A stretch of DNA of 64,000 bases from Aporrectodea caliginosa (taxonomy: Eukaryota; Annelida; Clitellata; Crassiclitellata; Lumbricidae): contig JACEVL010000499.1 in NCBI GenBank assembly GCA_020284085.1, forward strand, positions 612,001-676,000. The letters are read 5' to 3'. Numbering within the stretch: position 1 is the stretch's first letter; each line of letters starts with the position of its first letter. Positions 1 to 14,056 of the stretch are shown here, piece by piece. The translations under genes and the position numbers were made by a program. The notes beneath the pieces are model-generated. The model was not told the DNA's origin. It did no database searches and was given only the letters and a program-made list of their open reading frames with translations.

Positions 1-764
1 CATCTCTATGCGTCTGAATATATGGGTATATATGGAAGGGAAGCAATGGACTTGACAAGAGACCAAGGACAATGGAGGGCATTTATTCGTACCCATCGCC
101 GCCAAATGGCTGGCGTCAGGAACTGATGATGATGATACTCATATATATATATATGTACATATATATATATACCCATATAATATCTATATACTGTCTCACT
201 CTCATGTGTGTGTGTGCCAGAATCGCAAAATGCATGTACAGCGACCTGATAAGGCTGATATATATGATATATAAATACATTATATACATGCATATATATA
301 TTCATTCATTCATTCAAGAGGACTTATATATATATATACATTATACATATGCATATATTATGTGTATATATATAGGCCATATATATATAAGCATGCACGT
401 GAACTAATGACTTGTTTTCGCAATGTCTTAAGAATTACCTTAATTGCTGATAGTCGCTTAAGACCAAGAAAATGGGGTTTAGCCGACATCTGCAATTGTC
501 TTATTCGGCTTCCTCCTATTATTCTACTTGTTCTTTTCCTCCCTCTTCCTCCTCTTCCTCCTCTTCCTCCTCTTCCTCTTCCTTTCCTCTCCTCGCATCT
601 TGTTTGTTCTTGTGTGCCATGGATGATACGGTACCATGTATATAATACCATGTATAGCACCACATATATACAGCATCATATATACACGGCACCATGTATA
701 GAGCACCATATTGTAGCACCATAAATACACAGCACCATGTATCCAACACCATAATTATAATAAC

Positions 765-825
<61 letters not shown>

Positions 826-1100
826 CACCATGCATATAACACCATGTATAGCACCATATATATATATATATGTATAGATATATACAACACCATGAATACA
901 GGACCATATATATATACAGCACCATAATATACAGCACAATATATATACAGCACGATATAATAGTACCGTATACATATCTACAGCACCATATAATAGCACC
1001 ATATACAGCAGAAGCACTATATATATGTAGCACCATGTATGCGTAGCACCATATACAGCACCACACACACACACACATATATATAATATAAGTATATATA
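1..1100. repeat. TA-rich microsatellites and CAGCACCATATA minisatellite
   Basis: TATA repeats to about 400, a CTTCCTCCT run at 535-590, then imperfect CAGCACCATRTATA units from about 630 to 1070 with a 56-bp (TA)n at 767-822. No gene seen. Confidence 0.85.
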
Positions 1101-1808
1101 AATATATAAGCACGTGGTTGTAATAGATGATTGTGGGTGGAATCTTTGTTTCATCGCGTAGAGCGAGCGCGATATTTGTTGTCGAGAGATGATGCCATCG
1201 ACAATGGAAAAGGGCGGCTCCACCATCAGAACCCCTCCCTCCCTCCCTCTTCACTCCCTCCATCCCTCCCTCCTTCCATCCCATCCCTCCTTCCTTCCAT
1301 CCCATCCCTCCCTCCTTCTTCCCTCCCCTCCATCCCTCTCTCCTGGAGTGCTTCCATCCCTCGCTCGCTCCATCTTGCGTCCAATCTGTGCCTATTGCGC
1401 TGTTCTTCAGCATCCTCTGCAGCGTGCTACAGCGACTGAGAGAGAGGAGAGATGCTACGCGCGGATGACGATGTCACGTGCATAGGAGCGAAATGGTCTG
1501 CGTGCCTGCGGTCTTAAACGTCATGTCTCGAACCGGTAGACAAAAATGCGGTGGCGGCTGCAATGCTATAGCGTACAATTGTCTGATACATAATTCTGAT
1601 GAAATTGTTTGATAAACGTTTGCGTTGGACTAGCAGTTACTAGGCTGATGACGACGCAATGAACAGCAGAAAGCTCTGGAGTCTTTATTATTCTTTTTGT
1701 TGTTATTATTGTTATTATTCTAATTATTATTATTTAATTTTTATTGCCCCGAGGTACATATGATCCATCAGGGACTTAAACGTTAATTAAGAATAAAAGA
1801 AAACGTTG

Positions 1809-1860
<52 letters not shown>

Positions 1861-1875
1861 TATTATTATTATTGA

Positions 1876-1939
<64 letters not shown>

Positions 1940-2725
1940 GTTATTATCAGCATAACCATCATCTTCATCGTCATCATCAGCATCAGCATCCTTAGGCCCC
2001 TACTATATTATTAATATATAGCCTAATATTATTACAATTCACGGTCGCATTCTTCTTCTTCCAGGAACTCTTCCATTTTAGTACTCTTCTTCTCCCTCCC
2101 CTTCCCCTTCCGGATATTCAAGCCTATGTACATGTATTACGCCTCTGAACAATTAATAAATGTCATGCATTCAATGCAAAAAACATACATAATTGCAACA
2201 TGCATACAGTATTATGTATATAATGTATAATTATATAATTATATGCATATAATTATTGCACGATTGTTAGGTAGAGATCTGTATTGCGTGTGTGAAGAGA
2301 TTGCGGATGTTGTGTAAAAACAGCGAAAACAAAAGAGGGAGAACGACAGACAAACAGACACAGATACCAATAAAGATACAGCAAGACAGACAGACGGACA
2401 GACAGACAGACAGGAGGATCGCAGTTGAAAACGAATGTGTTAAGACCGCCATCAAAACGTCCCATAATTCTCAGCGGCGTCGGCCATTTTCAGTCGGTGT
2501 TGTTCCTCTCGACGAAGATTAAGACTTCCGGTGGAAGATTAACGAGAAGAAAAGGTCACGGTTCCCTTCAGTTCCAGTTTCTGGAACTACACGTCGTTCC
2601 CTAAACTGCGGATTGGAGATCAGCACTTTTGGGATGTCTATGTAGGACTATTAAAGTAAAAACTGGTTATTATGAAATTTGTATTGGAAATTATGTTGGT
2701 ACTTAACATGTATTTCTGCATTCTA
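1101..2725. other. Spacer with microsatellites, no gene seen
   Basis: CCCTCCTT-rich tract 1225-1345, unremarkable sequence 1380-1680, ATT repeat 1811-1940, a short ACAG repeat 2345-2415. No supported coding region or structured RNA. Confidence 0.7.
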
Positions 2726-3363
2726 TAGGGCTGCAGATTTAAACGACTAATTAATCGATTAACCGTTAAAAATTGTAATCGATTAGTTTCGGCTTGTTCG
2801 ATACCTTTTTTTTACTTATTTCATGATGTCGAGCGGCCCATTTCGGGGGTAAACCATTATAAGATCTTCCTTCAGATCTGCGTGTTCTTATAGCTATAGA
2901 CTGCATACACCTTTTACAAGAATTTGAAAACTGTTCTTTATCGTCGGAATTGGGCTGGGAGCGCCTCTGAGTAGGATATCTTGGAAGGGCGCTAAATATG
3001 TCCTCTGAACGAATGGCGAACAATGATAACTAGAAACGTTTGAGTGGAAAATTAAGCGATCGTTTTGCATTTAATGTAAATGCTGACGGAAAAGTCGAAG
3101 ATGGCGACAAAACTGCCTTCATTGCAATAAATAGGCCTAGTTCGCTTACCGTGGTTCAAACACAGCGCCGACGTATAACCTTCAGCATGTGGAATGATTG
3201 AAGCTTTTTGTAGAAAGAAGGTGATAACTGACTCAGTTACTATATTTTTAACAGTTTTTCACGCTTTTAGTAACATATACCAAATTAATCGAATTTATCG
3301 ATTCATCGAAGTTATATTTAGGAGATTAATCGATTATTTTCTTTAAAGTCAGTACCAGCGCTA
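2726..3363. mobile_element. Older copy of the TAGGGCTG hAT-like family
   Basis: Starts TAGGGCTGCAGATTTAAACG and ends AGTACCAGCGCTA. It shares AAATTAAGCGATC and GTAAATGCTGA blocks with 52364-52805, where the frame of the younger copy is disrupted. A GCGCCTCTGAGTAGGATATC SINE piece is inserted at about 2920-3000. The flanking duplication is not recognisable. Confidence 0.75.
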
Positions 3364-3740
3364 CATGATTCCTTTCCAGACTCACAGGAATGAGGTAGCT
3401 TCCAAGAGAACCCTTACGCAGATTGCATAAGAATGAGGTAGCTTCCGTGAGAACCCTTACCGAGATTCCTTTTTCAGACGCACGGGAATGAGGTAACTTC
3501 GATCAGAGAGAGCTGTTACCTGGGTTCCCTTTTCACTCGCTTTCCCCTCAACTAATACTATGGACAACTGGAGAAAGAGCAGAGGAGAGCTACCAAAATG
3601 AGTGTTAATGGTGTTAATGGTGTTAAAGTGATCGGACCTTGAAGGAAGGTTGGAATTGTGCGGCAAAACCACATTGGTAAAAGACTAAAAGGGGGAGTTG
3701 GAGATTTGATTGCAGTTAATAAGAAATAAGGCAGTTCTGG
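3364..3740. repeat. Short direct repeats of GAATGAGGTAGCTTCC
   Basis: GAATGAGGTAGCTTCC..GAGAACCCTTAC recurs at about 3389, 3431 and 3488. The remainder to 3740 shows nothing recognisable. Confidence 0.55.
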
Positions 3741-3935
3741 GTTCTGTTGGAGAATGGCACTATCACCTAACAACCTGCGACATGAGCTTCTCGGCCTCTC
3801 TTTGTCTCTTTTCCGCAAACGCTTAAAGACCATTTTGTTCGATCGTGGTTTCATTGTGTCAGGTCGGCAGCGCCCTTGACGAGTCTCTCCTGAAGTGGCG
3901 CCATATAAATTTCCAATTACCAATACCATTACACA
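3740..3935 (+). mobile_element. CR1-like retrotransposon 3' fragment
   Basis: One frame reads L-S-L-F-R-K-R-L-K-T-I-L-F-D then a stop, the usual terminal motif of CR1/L2 reverse transcriptases, followed by GGCGCCATATAAATTT, a 3' tail motif seen elsewhere in the window. Confidence 0.6.
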
Positions 3936-4370
3936 TGGTGACGGCGTTCACATAAGCGAACCATTTAAGAAACTCAAAGGAAGACCGAGACAGCTATTCT
4001 TCAGTGCAAGGACAGCTATTCTTCAGTGCAAGAGTTGTAGACTTGCGCTGTAATAGTTTCGATAATATTGCTGTCTCACTGGACCGTCTGGACGCTAGCT
4101 ATCACAGCTTCTACTAGGAAATAAATTATAGGAGGGATTCTGTATCGAACATTTCCGATAATTTGTGCATTGGTTCTATAGCTCGTATTAAGTATCTTGT
4201 GAGTCCCTTGAAACCTTTCTTACGTCTCGCTAAGTGCGAAATTGACATGACCCGATATCATTTTGGGTCAGGTCATTAAGTTCGCACGCTGACTGGTTAG
4301 ACGGCGAAGGTTGCCTATTAGAGTAAAAGCTGGTCATTAGGAAATTTATGCCTTGCTCTATCAATTCTGT
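3936..4370. other. Spacer, nothing recognised
   Basis: Only a 22-bp direct duplication of GACAGCTATTCTTCAGTGCA at about 3991 and 4012 stands out. Confidence 0.5.
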
Positions 4371-4374
4371 AAGA

Positions 4375-4615
4375 CGGGGGATGCGCCATAATGGTTAGCG
4401 AACTGGACGGTCAAGTTAGAGGTTCGGGTTCAAATCCATGGCAGAGATTTCTGCTGTATTGCACTCCTAGCGGACTCGGTTATTAAATAAGTGCAATGAC
4501 CGTACACTGTTGATAGGAAGATCAGGCGCCGACAGGCCATGAACCCGCACTTATAAGCCGAGGGTGAGAAAATGAAGTCGCTGTCACTGCGTAGCCATGT
4601 CTCTCTTCCTCTGTC
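4375..4615 (+). mobile_element. SINE family B, divergent copy
   Basis: ATAATGGTTAGCG head, GGGTTCAAATCC B box, AATGACCGTACACTGTTG and GAAAATGAAGTCGCTGTCAC body. A 3'-only copy is at 25655-25785. Confidence 0.78.
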
Positions 4616-6568
4616 TCACTCTGTCTCTTTCTCGCTCTCTCTCTCTGTGTCTCTGTCTGTCTGTCTCGGTCTCTGTCGGTCTCTGTCTCTATGTAATTCC
4701 GCCATTTATCTCCGAGTTCGTTTCTTATCATAGTACGCCCATCACCCACCATCCCCTCCTCTCCCTCCTCTCCCCTCCTCATTCCATCCCTCATTCGTTT
4801 TCCGACAGGCATCATGCCACGTTCCCATGGAGACGATCACTCATCCGTGACCAACCAGAGTCAAAGACACTTAGCAAGATGAGGCATGAGCCATGACAAC
4901 TGGCATCCGCCCATCCTCCGTAGCCAACGTCAAACTACATAACCGATGCACTCCGTATATGCGCTCTGCCTCTACTCACATCCCCTCAAACCCAGATATT
5001 TTAATTACAATGTCTACTAAAGCGAGGCACCAGTGTGCCTAGAACTCTGAAGTACATCAATAGAACAGCCAACCCGAGCGGAACAGCCCTAATCAAATCT
5101 GTCCAGATCTAATCTTATCCTATCTGTTCTAATATGTTCTAACCTAACCCAATTTAATATACTTAATCTAGCTTAATCATGCCATTCTCAACAGCTGTCT
5201 AGTGGTATTATAGTAGCAGTAGTGGTAGTAGTTGTAGTGGTAGTAACAAGTAGCAGTAGTAGTGGTAGTGGTAACAGAAAGCGATAACAACAGCAATAGT
5301 AATAATAACAGTAGCATTAATAACAACAATAATAATAACAATGATAACAATGATAGCTTGAAGACATTGACTGCTTTGCCTTCATTCAAGACAACAACAA
5401 AAACCGCAACAACGACGGCGACTCTTGTTCATTTATTATATCGCTCGTTCATTCGGTCGTTCGTTCACTCATTCATTCATTCAGTCAGTCGGTCGTTCCT
5501 TCACTCATTCACCCATTCATTCGTTCGTTCATTCATTCGTTCGTTCATTCTTTCATTCATTTGTTCGTTCATTCATTCTTTCTTTCATTCATTCGTTCAA
5601 ACACCCATTCGCTCATTCATTCGTTCGTTCATTCTTTCTTTCATTCGTTCGTTCGTGCGTTCGTTCAAACACCCATTCGTTCATTGAACTTCATTCGTTC
5701 TTTCATTCATTCGTTCGTTCATAAATTCAGAGCAGCAGAGGCGATCAACGAACGAATGATCGATCGATAGATTGATTGAACTGACCATCAGTTTTGTCTC
5801 TTACTCTGAATGACCTCTGACCCATTGGCCACCGATAGGTGTCACTAGGCTCTGCCGTCGTGGAAGGGAGCGAGGTCAATGCTCGGAATAAACGAAAATA
5901 TTGATGTAAAGAAAGATGAACAAACGAATGAATGAACGAATGAATTAACTGGCGAATGAATGGATGGATGAACGAATGAACGAACGAACGAATGAATTAA
6001 CTGGTGGATGGATGGATGGGTGGGTGGGTGGGTGGATGAATGGATGGATGGATGGGTGGTTTGGATGGATGGATGGATGGATGGATGGATGGATGGATGG
6101 ATGGATGGGTGGGTGGGTGGATGGGTGGGTGGGTTGGTGGGTGAATGACTGATTGAATTAATGGATTAGAAACTATTTAAACGTTGATGAACATAATTAA
6201 ACTTATTTAACGCCGAGTATTACAACATGAAATTTTCCAATTGTTGTCCAGGGAAGTCAGAAGGGTTGTTCAGAGAAGTCAGCAGAGTAGTCCAGAGAAG
6301 TCAGAGGAGTTGTACAGAGAATCAGAAGACTGTATGATGTATGACGGATCCTCTCTTAGTCTCTTATCATCCTCCTCCTCCTCCTCATAAGCCTCTGTCC
6401 TCTGGATGCTGGGGTAAGTTACTGATACTACGGCGGCTGAGACAGGTATACTATAGAGAGAATCTTGTCGGCGTCGGGTATTTAATAGATATTCCTAAGA
6501 CGGCAGTTGGCACACTGGACATAAAGGAACGTCTCAACATGACATGCCACTTCTTGTCTCCAGCATTT

Positions 6569-6618
<50 letters not shown>

Positions 6619-6860
6619 TTGTTGACAATGTATAGTATCATTCCATAATCAAAGTCTCAGCTAACTCTCAAACTGGAATCGAAAGACTGCGGGTCCAGAA
6701 GGAGGATTATTATTTTTACTCTGTAATATATCTGGGGCAAATAAAAACGCACTGTACAACTACCAACATACATACATACACAAATCCATACACATGCATA
6801 CACGTATCATTACATACATACTTACGACATAAACACTTCGTTCCATCGCATAGGCCTATA
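4616..6860. repeat. Microsatellite-rich spacer
   Basis: TCTG repeat 4630-4700, TAG/AAT repeats 5205-5345, TTCA/TTCG repeat 5437-5725, GAAT then GGAT repeat 5915-6150 and 14 CTG-type units at 6573-6615. Sequence at 4890-5200 and 6155-6570 shows nothing supported. Confidence 0.75.
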
Positions 6861-6861
6861 A

Positions 6862-7292
6862 GGGGTCGTCCATTATGTCAGCAAATTTTAGGCAGTTTCT
6901 GACCCCTCCCTTGTCAACAACTGTCAAACATTGAAGGACCCCTAAAATGTTATGTCAACAATCCCAGAACCCCCCCCTCTACAAAAAGAAACACAATGGC
7001 TAATACATCACTGTTAGATTTTTTACACTAAAAATGCAGTGTCGAATTTAAAAATAATGACTTTAGTTTAATACCAGCTTTTTAGTAGTATTAAACATTA
7101 AGCACTTTATACATTTTTAGCATTACTTAATATTTAAGCTACCATTTTGAAGGGTCTGTGTTGATTCATTGGAAAAATTGTTGTTGACGTCAAATTGTAC
7201 CGACCCCCACCCCCCTTACCCCCTTGTCAACAACTGTCACACTTTTCCAAACCCCTCCTCCTATTTTGTTTACATAATTAATGGCCGACCCC
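6862..7292. mobile_element. GGGGTCG-ended MITE
   Basis: Left GGGGTCGTCCATTATGT and right ATAATTAATGGCCGACCCC are inverted. Near-identical internal blocks (CCCTTGTCAACAACTGTCA) occur at about 6910 and 7220. I did not find a clean target duplication. Confidence 0.75.
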
Positions 7293-7299
7293 ATACAGT

Positions 7300-9335
7300 A
7301 ACGCTTCGCCGTTTTTAACTTAGGAAGACCCTAGCATAACTTTACCTCGTAGCCTCCAACAGATGTACATGTAGAATCCATTTCTTTGTAGACAGTAGAC
7401 ACCACAATGCATAGCATGCAGCGTTCCGCCATTTTCCACCTAGATTAGCCCTCATCAGGCCACATAACTTTACCCAGTAACTCCCTACAAACCGAATCCA
7501 TTCCTTTGTATAGAGTAACAGTTTTTCTATCTTCACAAGCACTTATTAGATCTGTCTATAGCGTATAATTATATCTGTATAATACGTCTATGTTATCCGG
7601 GAAACGCGGACATAGACACTATATACCATAGCAACGCTACGCCATTTTCCACCTAGATAAACCCACATCAGGCCGTAGACTATAACTTTACGCAGTAACC
7701 TCCAACAGACCTAGAATCAGTTCCTTTGCAGGGACACGCTTTTTGTTCTACCTTCCTGCAGACACTAATTAGATTTCCATGTAGCATTTATGTTTCATGC
7801 GTGCAGCGCGAACATATGCATTTCCGTTGCATAGCAAGAACCCGACGCTTTTGACCTTAGAAACCCATATCATACTATAGACAGCGAAATATATATTATT
7901 TTCCAGACTTGATGGTCATTCCTATACATTCGCGCTTGCTCTAGCAAAGAATACTTTTCAGTTCTGCACATTGCTTTAGCGCCTTCGTGAGTTTCTAGTA
8001 AGGCGCTATATAAATGGCCATATACATACATACATTGCTTATGTTTTTCAGGAAACGCGAACATAGACACTCCCAATGCATATATAGCAAAGCTTTGCCA
8101 CTTTCTACTTGGGTATACCTACACAAGGCACATAACTTTACTCAGTACCCGGGTACCCCCCTACAGACCTGAAATCCATTCCTTTTAGTGCCGGTTTTAG
8201 GTATACAGGCGATATAGGCGGCTGCCTATAGAGCGGCATTTTTCAAGGGGCGACAAATTCCGGCAAAACACATTTTGGTCACTTCCGTCAAAGAGGTCAT
8301 TAAATTTTATGAGTTAGGGGCGGTGTTTTTGTCCTTGCCTTTAGCACAAAGCTGTCAAAGACTGTCAAAGACAGCCACTGATTCCTTTGCAGGGAGAAGC
8401 ACTTTTTCTACCTTCCTACATAGGCACTAATTAGATATCTATATATATGGTGTTTATTTGCCACGAAACGCGAGCACATACGCACTTCCGTTCGACTGCA
8501 ATGCATCACCGTTTTCAACCTTGGAAACCCATATAAGACAGCGTAACTTCACCCAGTAACCCCCTACAGACCTAGAATCCATTCCCAGTTATAAAAAAGC
8601 GCTCGTGCTTTCATCTCAGTCTCTAAATGCATGTCTACGTATACCGTCTATTTACAATGAAGGGCGAACGCAGGCATATATAGTGACACTTCGCTGTTTT
8701 TGACCTACTTTATGAAGGCCACCATAGGCCAGATACCTTAACCTATATACACTTTCTTGATCGGAGAGTCATTATTATACACCGAATTGCGGTTGCCCTT
8801 GCACATGATACACTTTCAGGTCTGCACTTTGAGTATGTCTTCAAGGAACGCGAACATGGATATGCTCTCCTCTCAGGCTCTAATTGGATGTCTAGATATA
8901 AGTCCATTTACCATGAAGGGCGAACTTAGGCATAGTAACACTTCGCTGTTTTTGACCTACATGTATGAAGGCCACTATAGGCCAGATACCTTAACCTATG
9001 TACACTTTCTCGATCGGAGAGTCATTATTATACACCGAATTGCGGTTGCCCTTGCAAATGATACACGTTCAGGTCTGCACTTTGAGTATGTCTGCCAGAG
9101 AACGCGCGAACATGGATGTGCTCTCCTCTCAGGCTCTAATTGGATGTCTGTTTACAATGAAGCACGAATATAGGCACTTCCGTTGCCTAGCAACGCGACG
9201 ATTTGGCCTCTTGACTTTTGACGAACCCTATCAGGCCGGATAACTGAACTCGTATGGACCTGAAGGTCATTCCATCATGACATAGAATCGCAATTACTCT
9301 TGCAAAGGATACACTTATCAGGCGAAATGAACAAT
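7300..9335. repeat. Degenerate satellite-like tandem array, unit about 200-250 bp
   Basis: At least eight diverged units share GCCATTTTCCACCTAG-like, CATAACTTTACYCAGTAA, GAATCCATTCCTTTG, CTAATTAGAT and ACGCGAACATAG blocks. The two rightmost units (about 8725-8960 and 8965-9190) are the most alike. No coding frame persists. Confidence 0.75.
8186..8380. mobile_element. MITE (195 bp) inserted in the 7.3-9.3 kb array
   Basis: Begins TAGTGCCGG and ends AGCCACTG, flanked by ATTCCTTT at 8178-8185 and 8381-8388. Other array units retain the unsplit GAATCCATTCCTTTG site. A shortened relative is at about 45268-45343. Confidence 0.82.
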
Positions 9336-9404
9336 GTGCAGATTCATACACACGCATACATGGATGCATGCATCATTACTTACTTATAATTATGCATACA
9401 CGTG

Positions 9405-9575
9405 ACTGGGAAGAGGAGGAGGAGGAGGAGAAGAAGTATAGAAGGAAGAAGAAGAGGAGGAGGAAGATGAGGAGGAGGAATATAAAGAGGAGCAGAAGGG
9501 GAGCAGAAGAATGAGGAGGAGAAAGAGAAGAAGGAGGAGATGGAGTTGGAGAGGAAGAGGAAGACGAGGAGACCC
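9405..9575. repeat. GGA/AGA-rich purine tract
   Basis: About 165 bp of imperfect GAGGAG and GAAGAAG, almost pure purine on the + strand. Confidence 0.85.
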
Positions 9576-9594
9576 GTAAGCTATATAGCTGAAA

Positions 9595-9820
9595 GGTAAC
9601 CACGAGTATCAACCAATACAATACAACTGTATTTGATATTGATCTCCTTCCAGAGTTCAGAAGTGCACACGAGCACATACGACAGAACATCGATGGCTCT
9701 GTTGAGCAACTGTGAGTGAATGACTTGCTCGAGGTCCCTGCACAGTAACTGCCTCGGGCGAGGCTCGAACCCGTACTCTCGGCGTCACAGGCCGAGCGCT
9801 CTAACCAATCGGCAACTTCA
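9595..9820 (-). mobile_element. SINE family A, near-full copy
   Basis: Complement shows GCCGATTGGTTAGAGCGCTC, GGGTTCGAGCC and the CTCACAGTTGCTCAAC body. The 3' end has the AGTTCAGAAGTGCACAC module also seen at 22140, 39280 and 52220. Confidence 0.8.
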
Positions 9821-9821
9821 T

Positions 9822-10055
9822 TTTCTCAGCCTCGGCATATGACGGCAAGTGTCCATTCCTCTCTCTCACCTTCTAATCTTCTCACCGACAGTGTGCGGTC
9901 AACGTACTCATTATAGCTGAGTTGACTATATAGGGAGCGCGAATGCATCGAAATCTCGCAATAAATTTCTGTCCTGACCGGGTTTTAAACCCCGACCTCT
10001 CGGTTGACAGTCCAGCAGGCTAACCACTAGACCATGGCACACCTCTCTCGAGATC
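9822..10055 (-). mobile_element. SINE family B copy
   Basis: Complement shows GTGCCATGGTCTAGTGGTTA, GGGGTTTAAAACCC and the GCCGAGGCTGAGAAAATG 3' block; it abuts the family A copy. Confidence 0.78.
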
Positions 10056-10189
10056 CTGGCTGAGAGAATGATTTGATGAATATATATAGTCCACTCAATG
10101 GTCGTTTTGAGGCCGTAATAATGACCCATATCTGTATTTAATCAGTATTTATCTTTGTAACTATAGATGGGCGTATAAAGACATGGGAA

Positions 10190-11190
10190 TACACACAAAT
10201 ATATATATATATATAATATATACATATGTATAATACATATATATATAGATATATAGATATATATATATAGGTATGTATATATATATAAGTCATCATCATG
10301 AATAACCATGGGCTCAGTGCATGCTTGTAGGTGTCCGATGCCTTCTTCATATATACGTACATGACTATATATACATATATGTATAATACATACATATATA
10401 TTATATAGGTATATATATGTAACATACAGATACACGCACATGTATAATACGTATAATATGTATACATAATTACATATATATATACATATATATATATGCA
10501 TTGACATATACGTATTACATATGTATACATATATATATATATATATGCATTGACATATACATATGTATACATATATATGCATTGAATATATATATATATC
10601 TATATGCATTGGCATTACGTATGTATGCCAATGAGTTGATGTGTGGGTGGACCCATTCGTCTATATTCTCTGGAGATGATCGTCTCATGTATAGGCCTAC
10701 ATTAACGGAAAGCGTCGTCGTCGCCGGTTTCTTTGAATTGCATCAGAGGCATATTATTATTATGGGCGGTCGTTTGTAACAATCAAAATTAACTTAACTT
10801 ATATCAGACGCAAGCACAGCTCGACACACCTGTCGCCACCCACACAACACATATCTACAGTGATTATGTATATACGATTATATGTATATGTATATCTATA
10901 TCATGTACAATGTATAACATTGTATATGTATATGTATTGTATGTATGTACACGCATATGTGTATGTACATGTGTGTATGTATATGTATCTGTGTAATGTA
11001 TACGTGTATGTATATGTCTAGGTATGTGTATATGTATTTGTATATGTATTTGTATATGTATATGTAATGTATATGCATATGTGTAATGTATATGCATGTA
11101 TGTATGTATATGTATATGTCTAGGTATGTGTATATGTCTAGGTATATCTAAATGTATGTGTATATGTATATGCATATGTAATTATATATA
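10190..11190. repeat. TATA and GTATAT microsatellites
   Basis: ATATGTAT-type repeats at 10195-10615 and 10865-11185 with unique sequence between (10630-10860) in which nothing is recognised. Confidence 0.85.
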
Positions 11191-11985
11191 TATGTATTAA
11201 TGAGTATTTGAATATATATCGTGCATGCATGGTGAAATAGGTGGTCTGAAATATGATGGACAGAGGTTTCGTAAGTCGTTTCGTTGGCTGGAACATAAGA
11301 CTGTAATGGAATTTATTTTTATAAGGGGAACTGCATTATAAAAAGAGGAGATGCAAAAGGAGGAGGACAAATTATCTATATAATTATGTATATATAATTA
11401 TATGTATGCATATAAAGCGGTTCTGTTCTTGATGGTGTCTTTATCTGCACATAAACATGAGAATCTACAGCTTAGGCTACTTCGGTACGTGCTCCTACCA
11501 CATGCTCGGCCTTCAGTTTGGAAACAGTAAAAAAATGTAAATGCACGTTGTTATAGCAACCGTATGGCCTTGGCGCTGTTCATTTATCAATAAATTGATC
11601 GAGTGAGACTTAGAGAGGATAAGCAATTTGGATCATTCATTCATTCATTCATTCATTCATTACTTGAATTTATATAGCGCCTCTTCAAGGGAACTAATCA
11701 GAGGCACTCGATAAGAAGGATAAGGATAAGAACTGCTATAGCTTGAGAACGAATGACATAAGCGACTGCGCAGATTGGACAGAAACAGAGAGAGAATCTC
11801 TCTCTCGAACTCCTCTGAAACGACGCACCGCTTGTAAATAAGCTGGTGCCCGGCGCTTAGCCCTAGAATAGTGTTCTAGGAATCTGGAATTTATGATTAC
11901 GATTACGATGGCCAAAATCTAAGTGCAGCAACAGAAAAAGCTATAGAGTTCACCAAGAACAGTTCTAGTTTAGGTTTCAGCCAGG
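11190..11985. other. Spacer with a family F copy
   Basis: ATTC repeat at 11636-11662 followed by a GCGCCTCTTCAAGGGAACTA core, then family F at 11825-11915. No gene seen. Confidence 0.6.
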
Positions 11986-11987
11986 CG

Positions 11988-12025
<38 letters not shown>

Positions 12026-13560
12026 GACAGAAAGACATACAGAAAGAGAGAGATACAGAAAGACAGAGAGTTACACATAAAGACACAGATACAGAGAAAG
12101 CCAGAGAGAGAGACACAGAAAACCAGAGAGATACACAAAAAGACAGAGACACACAAAAAGACAGGGAGATACACAGAAAGACAGAGAAGGAGAGACAGAG
12201 AAACATAAATACATACGTGTACATAGAGAGAGACAGAAAAACTAAATTGAGAGAGAAAGATATAATCAGATGACCTGGTCGAATAACGATAACTCTATAG
12301 TGCGCTCTTTTCCTCCAAACTTCCTCATCCTCGATCCTGAACATCCTGAACATCCGGCGACCGCAAGGAACCCATCCTCCTTCCGAGTCCGAAATTCAGA
12401 ATTCCATGCAGCTCTCGGCCGAACTTTTGACTGAATCCGAAATTTCAGACGTCCACTTGACCAGCGACGTCCAGTTCAACTGGCGGCAACGTCAATGGAT
12501 GACCGATGGTCATTGTAAATGACCGGAAGCCGACTGAATGGAGTCCCCTGCAGCCGGGGGAGTGACGGGAGTGACCTCTGCAGTCCCTCTGTTCCTCCTC
12601 GCCGTTCCTTCCTCCTTCGCGCCGTCTTTCACAAGACAACGTGTCTTGCTTTGGGAATAAGAGACAGACATACAGACGGACAGACAAAGACAGACAAACA
12701 GACAGGCAAGCTGAGAGACAGACAGACATGCAGGCAGGTAGGAAGACAGACACACCAGGGTGAGAATTGCCGAGGGGGTTGGGGGTTCAACCCCCTAGTC
12801 TTTTTTTAGGCTCGCATAGTAACACCCAAACTGCACATAAATCAACGTCTAACCCGCTCCCAGTTATTTTTTTACAATTCCCATACTGGGCCACATACAG
12901 GCACACACACAGACAGGCAGACAGACACACATAGACATACAGACAGAATAGCACACACAGACAGACAGGTAGGCAGAGACAGAGACAGCGAGTGGACGAG
13001 CATTCAACCAATCGGCTACCGTCTTTTTTCGCGCCGTTCTTCGCTCGCTTTTTCAGCGCGCGTTGCGGCGGCAAAGTAGTCGTCTGCTTTTGTATGCCAT
13101 TGGGTTCTGTCGTTTCTTCGACTTCGCTCAATCGGAGAGGAACAGACAACGTGTCTTGCTTTGGGAATAAGAGACAGACGGACGGACAGATAGGCAGACA
13201 GGCAGATAGACATACAGACAGACAGACAAACACATACAAGTAGGTAGGCAGACAGACACACAGGCAGACAGAGTCAGCGAGTGGAAGAGGCAGGCAGACA
13301 GGCATACATACAGATAGACATACGGACAAAAACACAAGCAGACATAGAGACAGTGAGAAGAAGAGAGAAACAGAGATAGGGAGATGCAGATAGAGATAGA
13401 CTAGGAGGAGATGGAAAGATACAGAGAGAGGTGTGTGGGTGTGTGAGGTAGAGGAGAGTAGGGCAAAGAGTGGCATAAAAATAGTAAGAGATCGAGAGTA
13501 AAACGGAGAGAAAGAGACAGACAGACAGGCAAAGAGAGAGACAGAATGAACAGCGAGGAG
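11985..13560. repeat. ACAG/GACA-rich tract with a short segmental duplication
   Basis: Blocks of ACAGACAG and AGAGACAG alternate with unique sequence. ACGTGTCTTGCTTTGGGAAT occurs at about 12638 and again at about 13148, each before an ACAG block, so part of the tract was duplicated about 510 bp apart. Confidence 0.8.
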
Positions 13561-13621
13561 AGAGAAGCAATTCGGAAAGTCTTGTTCCTATTCATTGTCC
13601 TTCGCCTACTCTTAAATTACC

Positions 13622-14056
<435 letters not shown>

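Noticed and set aside
5262..5770. Frames of S-F-I-H-S-F repeats
   Set aside because: Translation of TTCA/TTCG tetranucleotide repeats.
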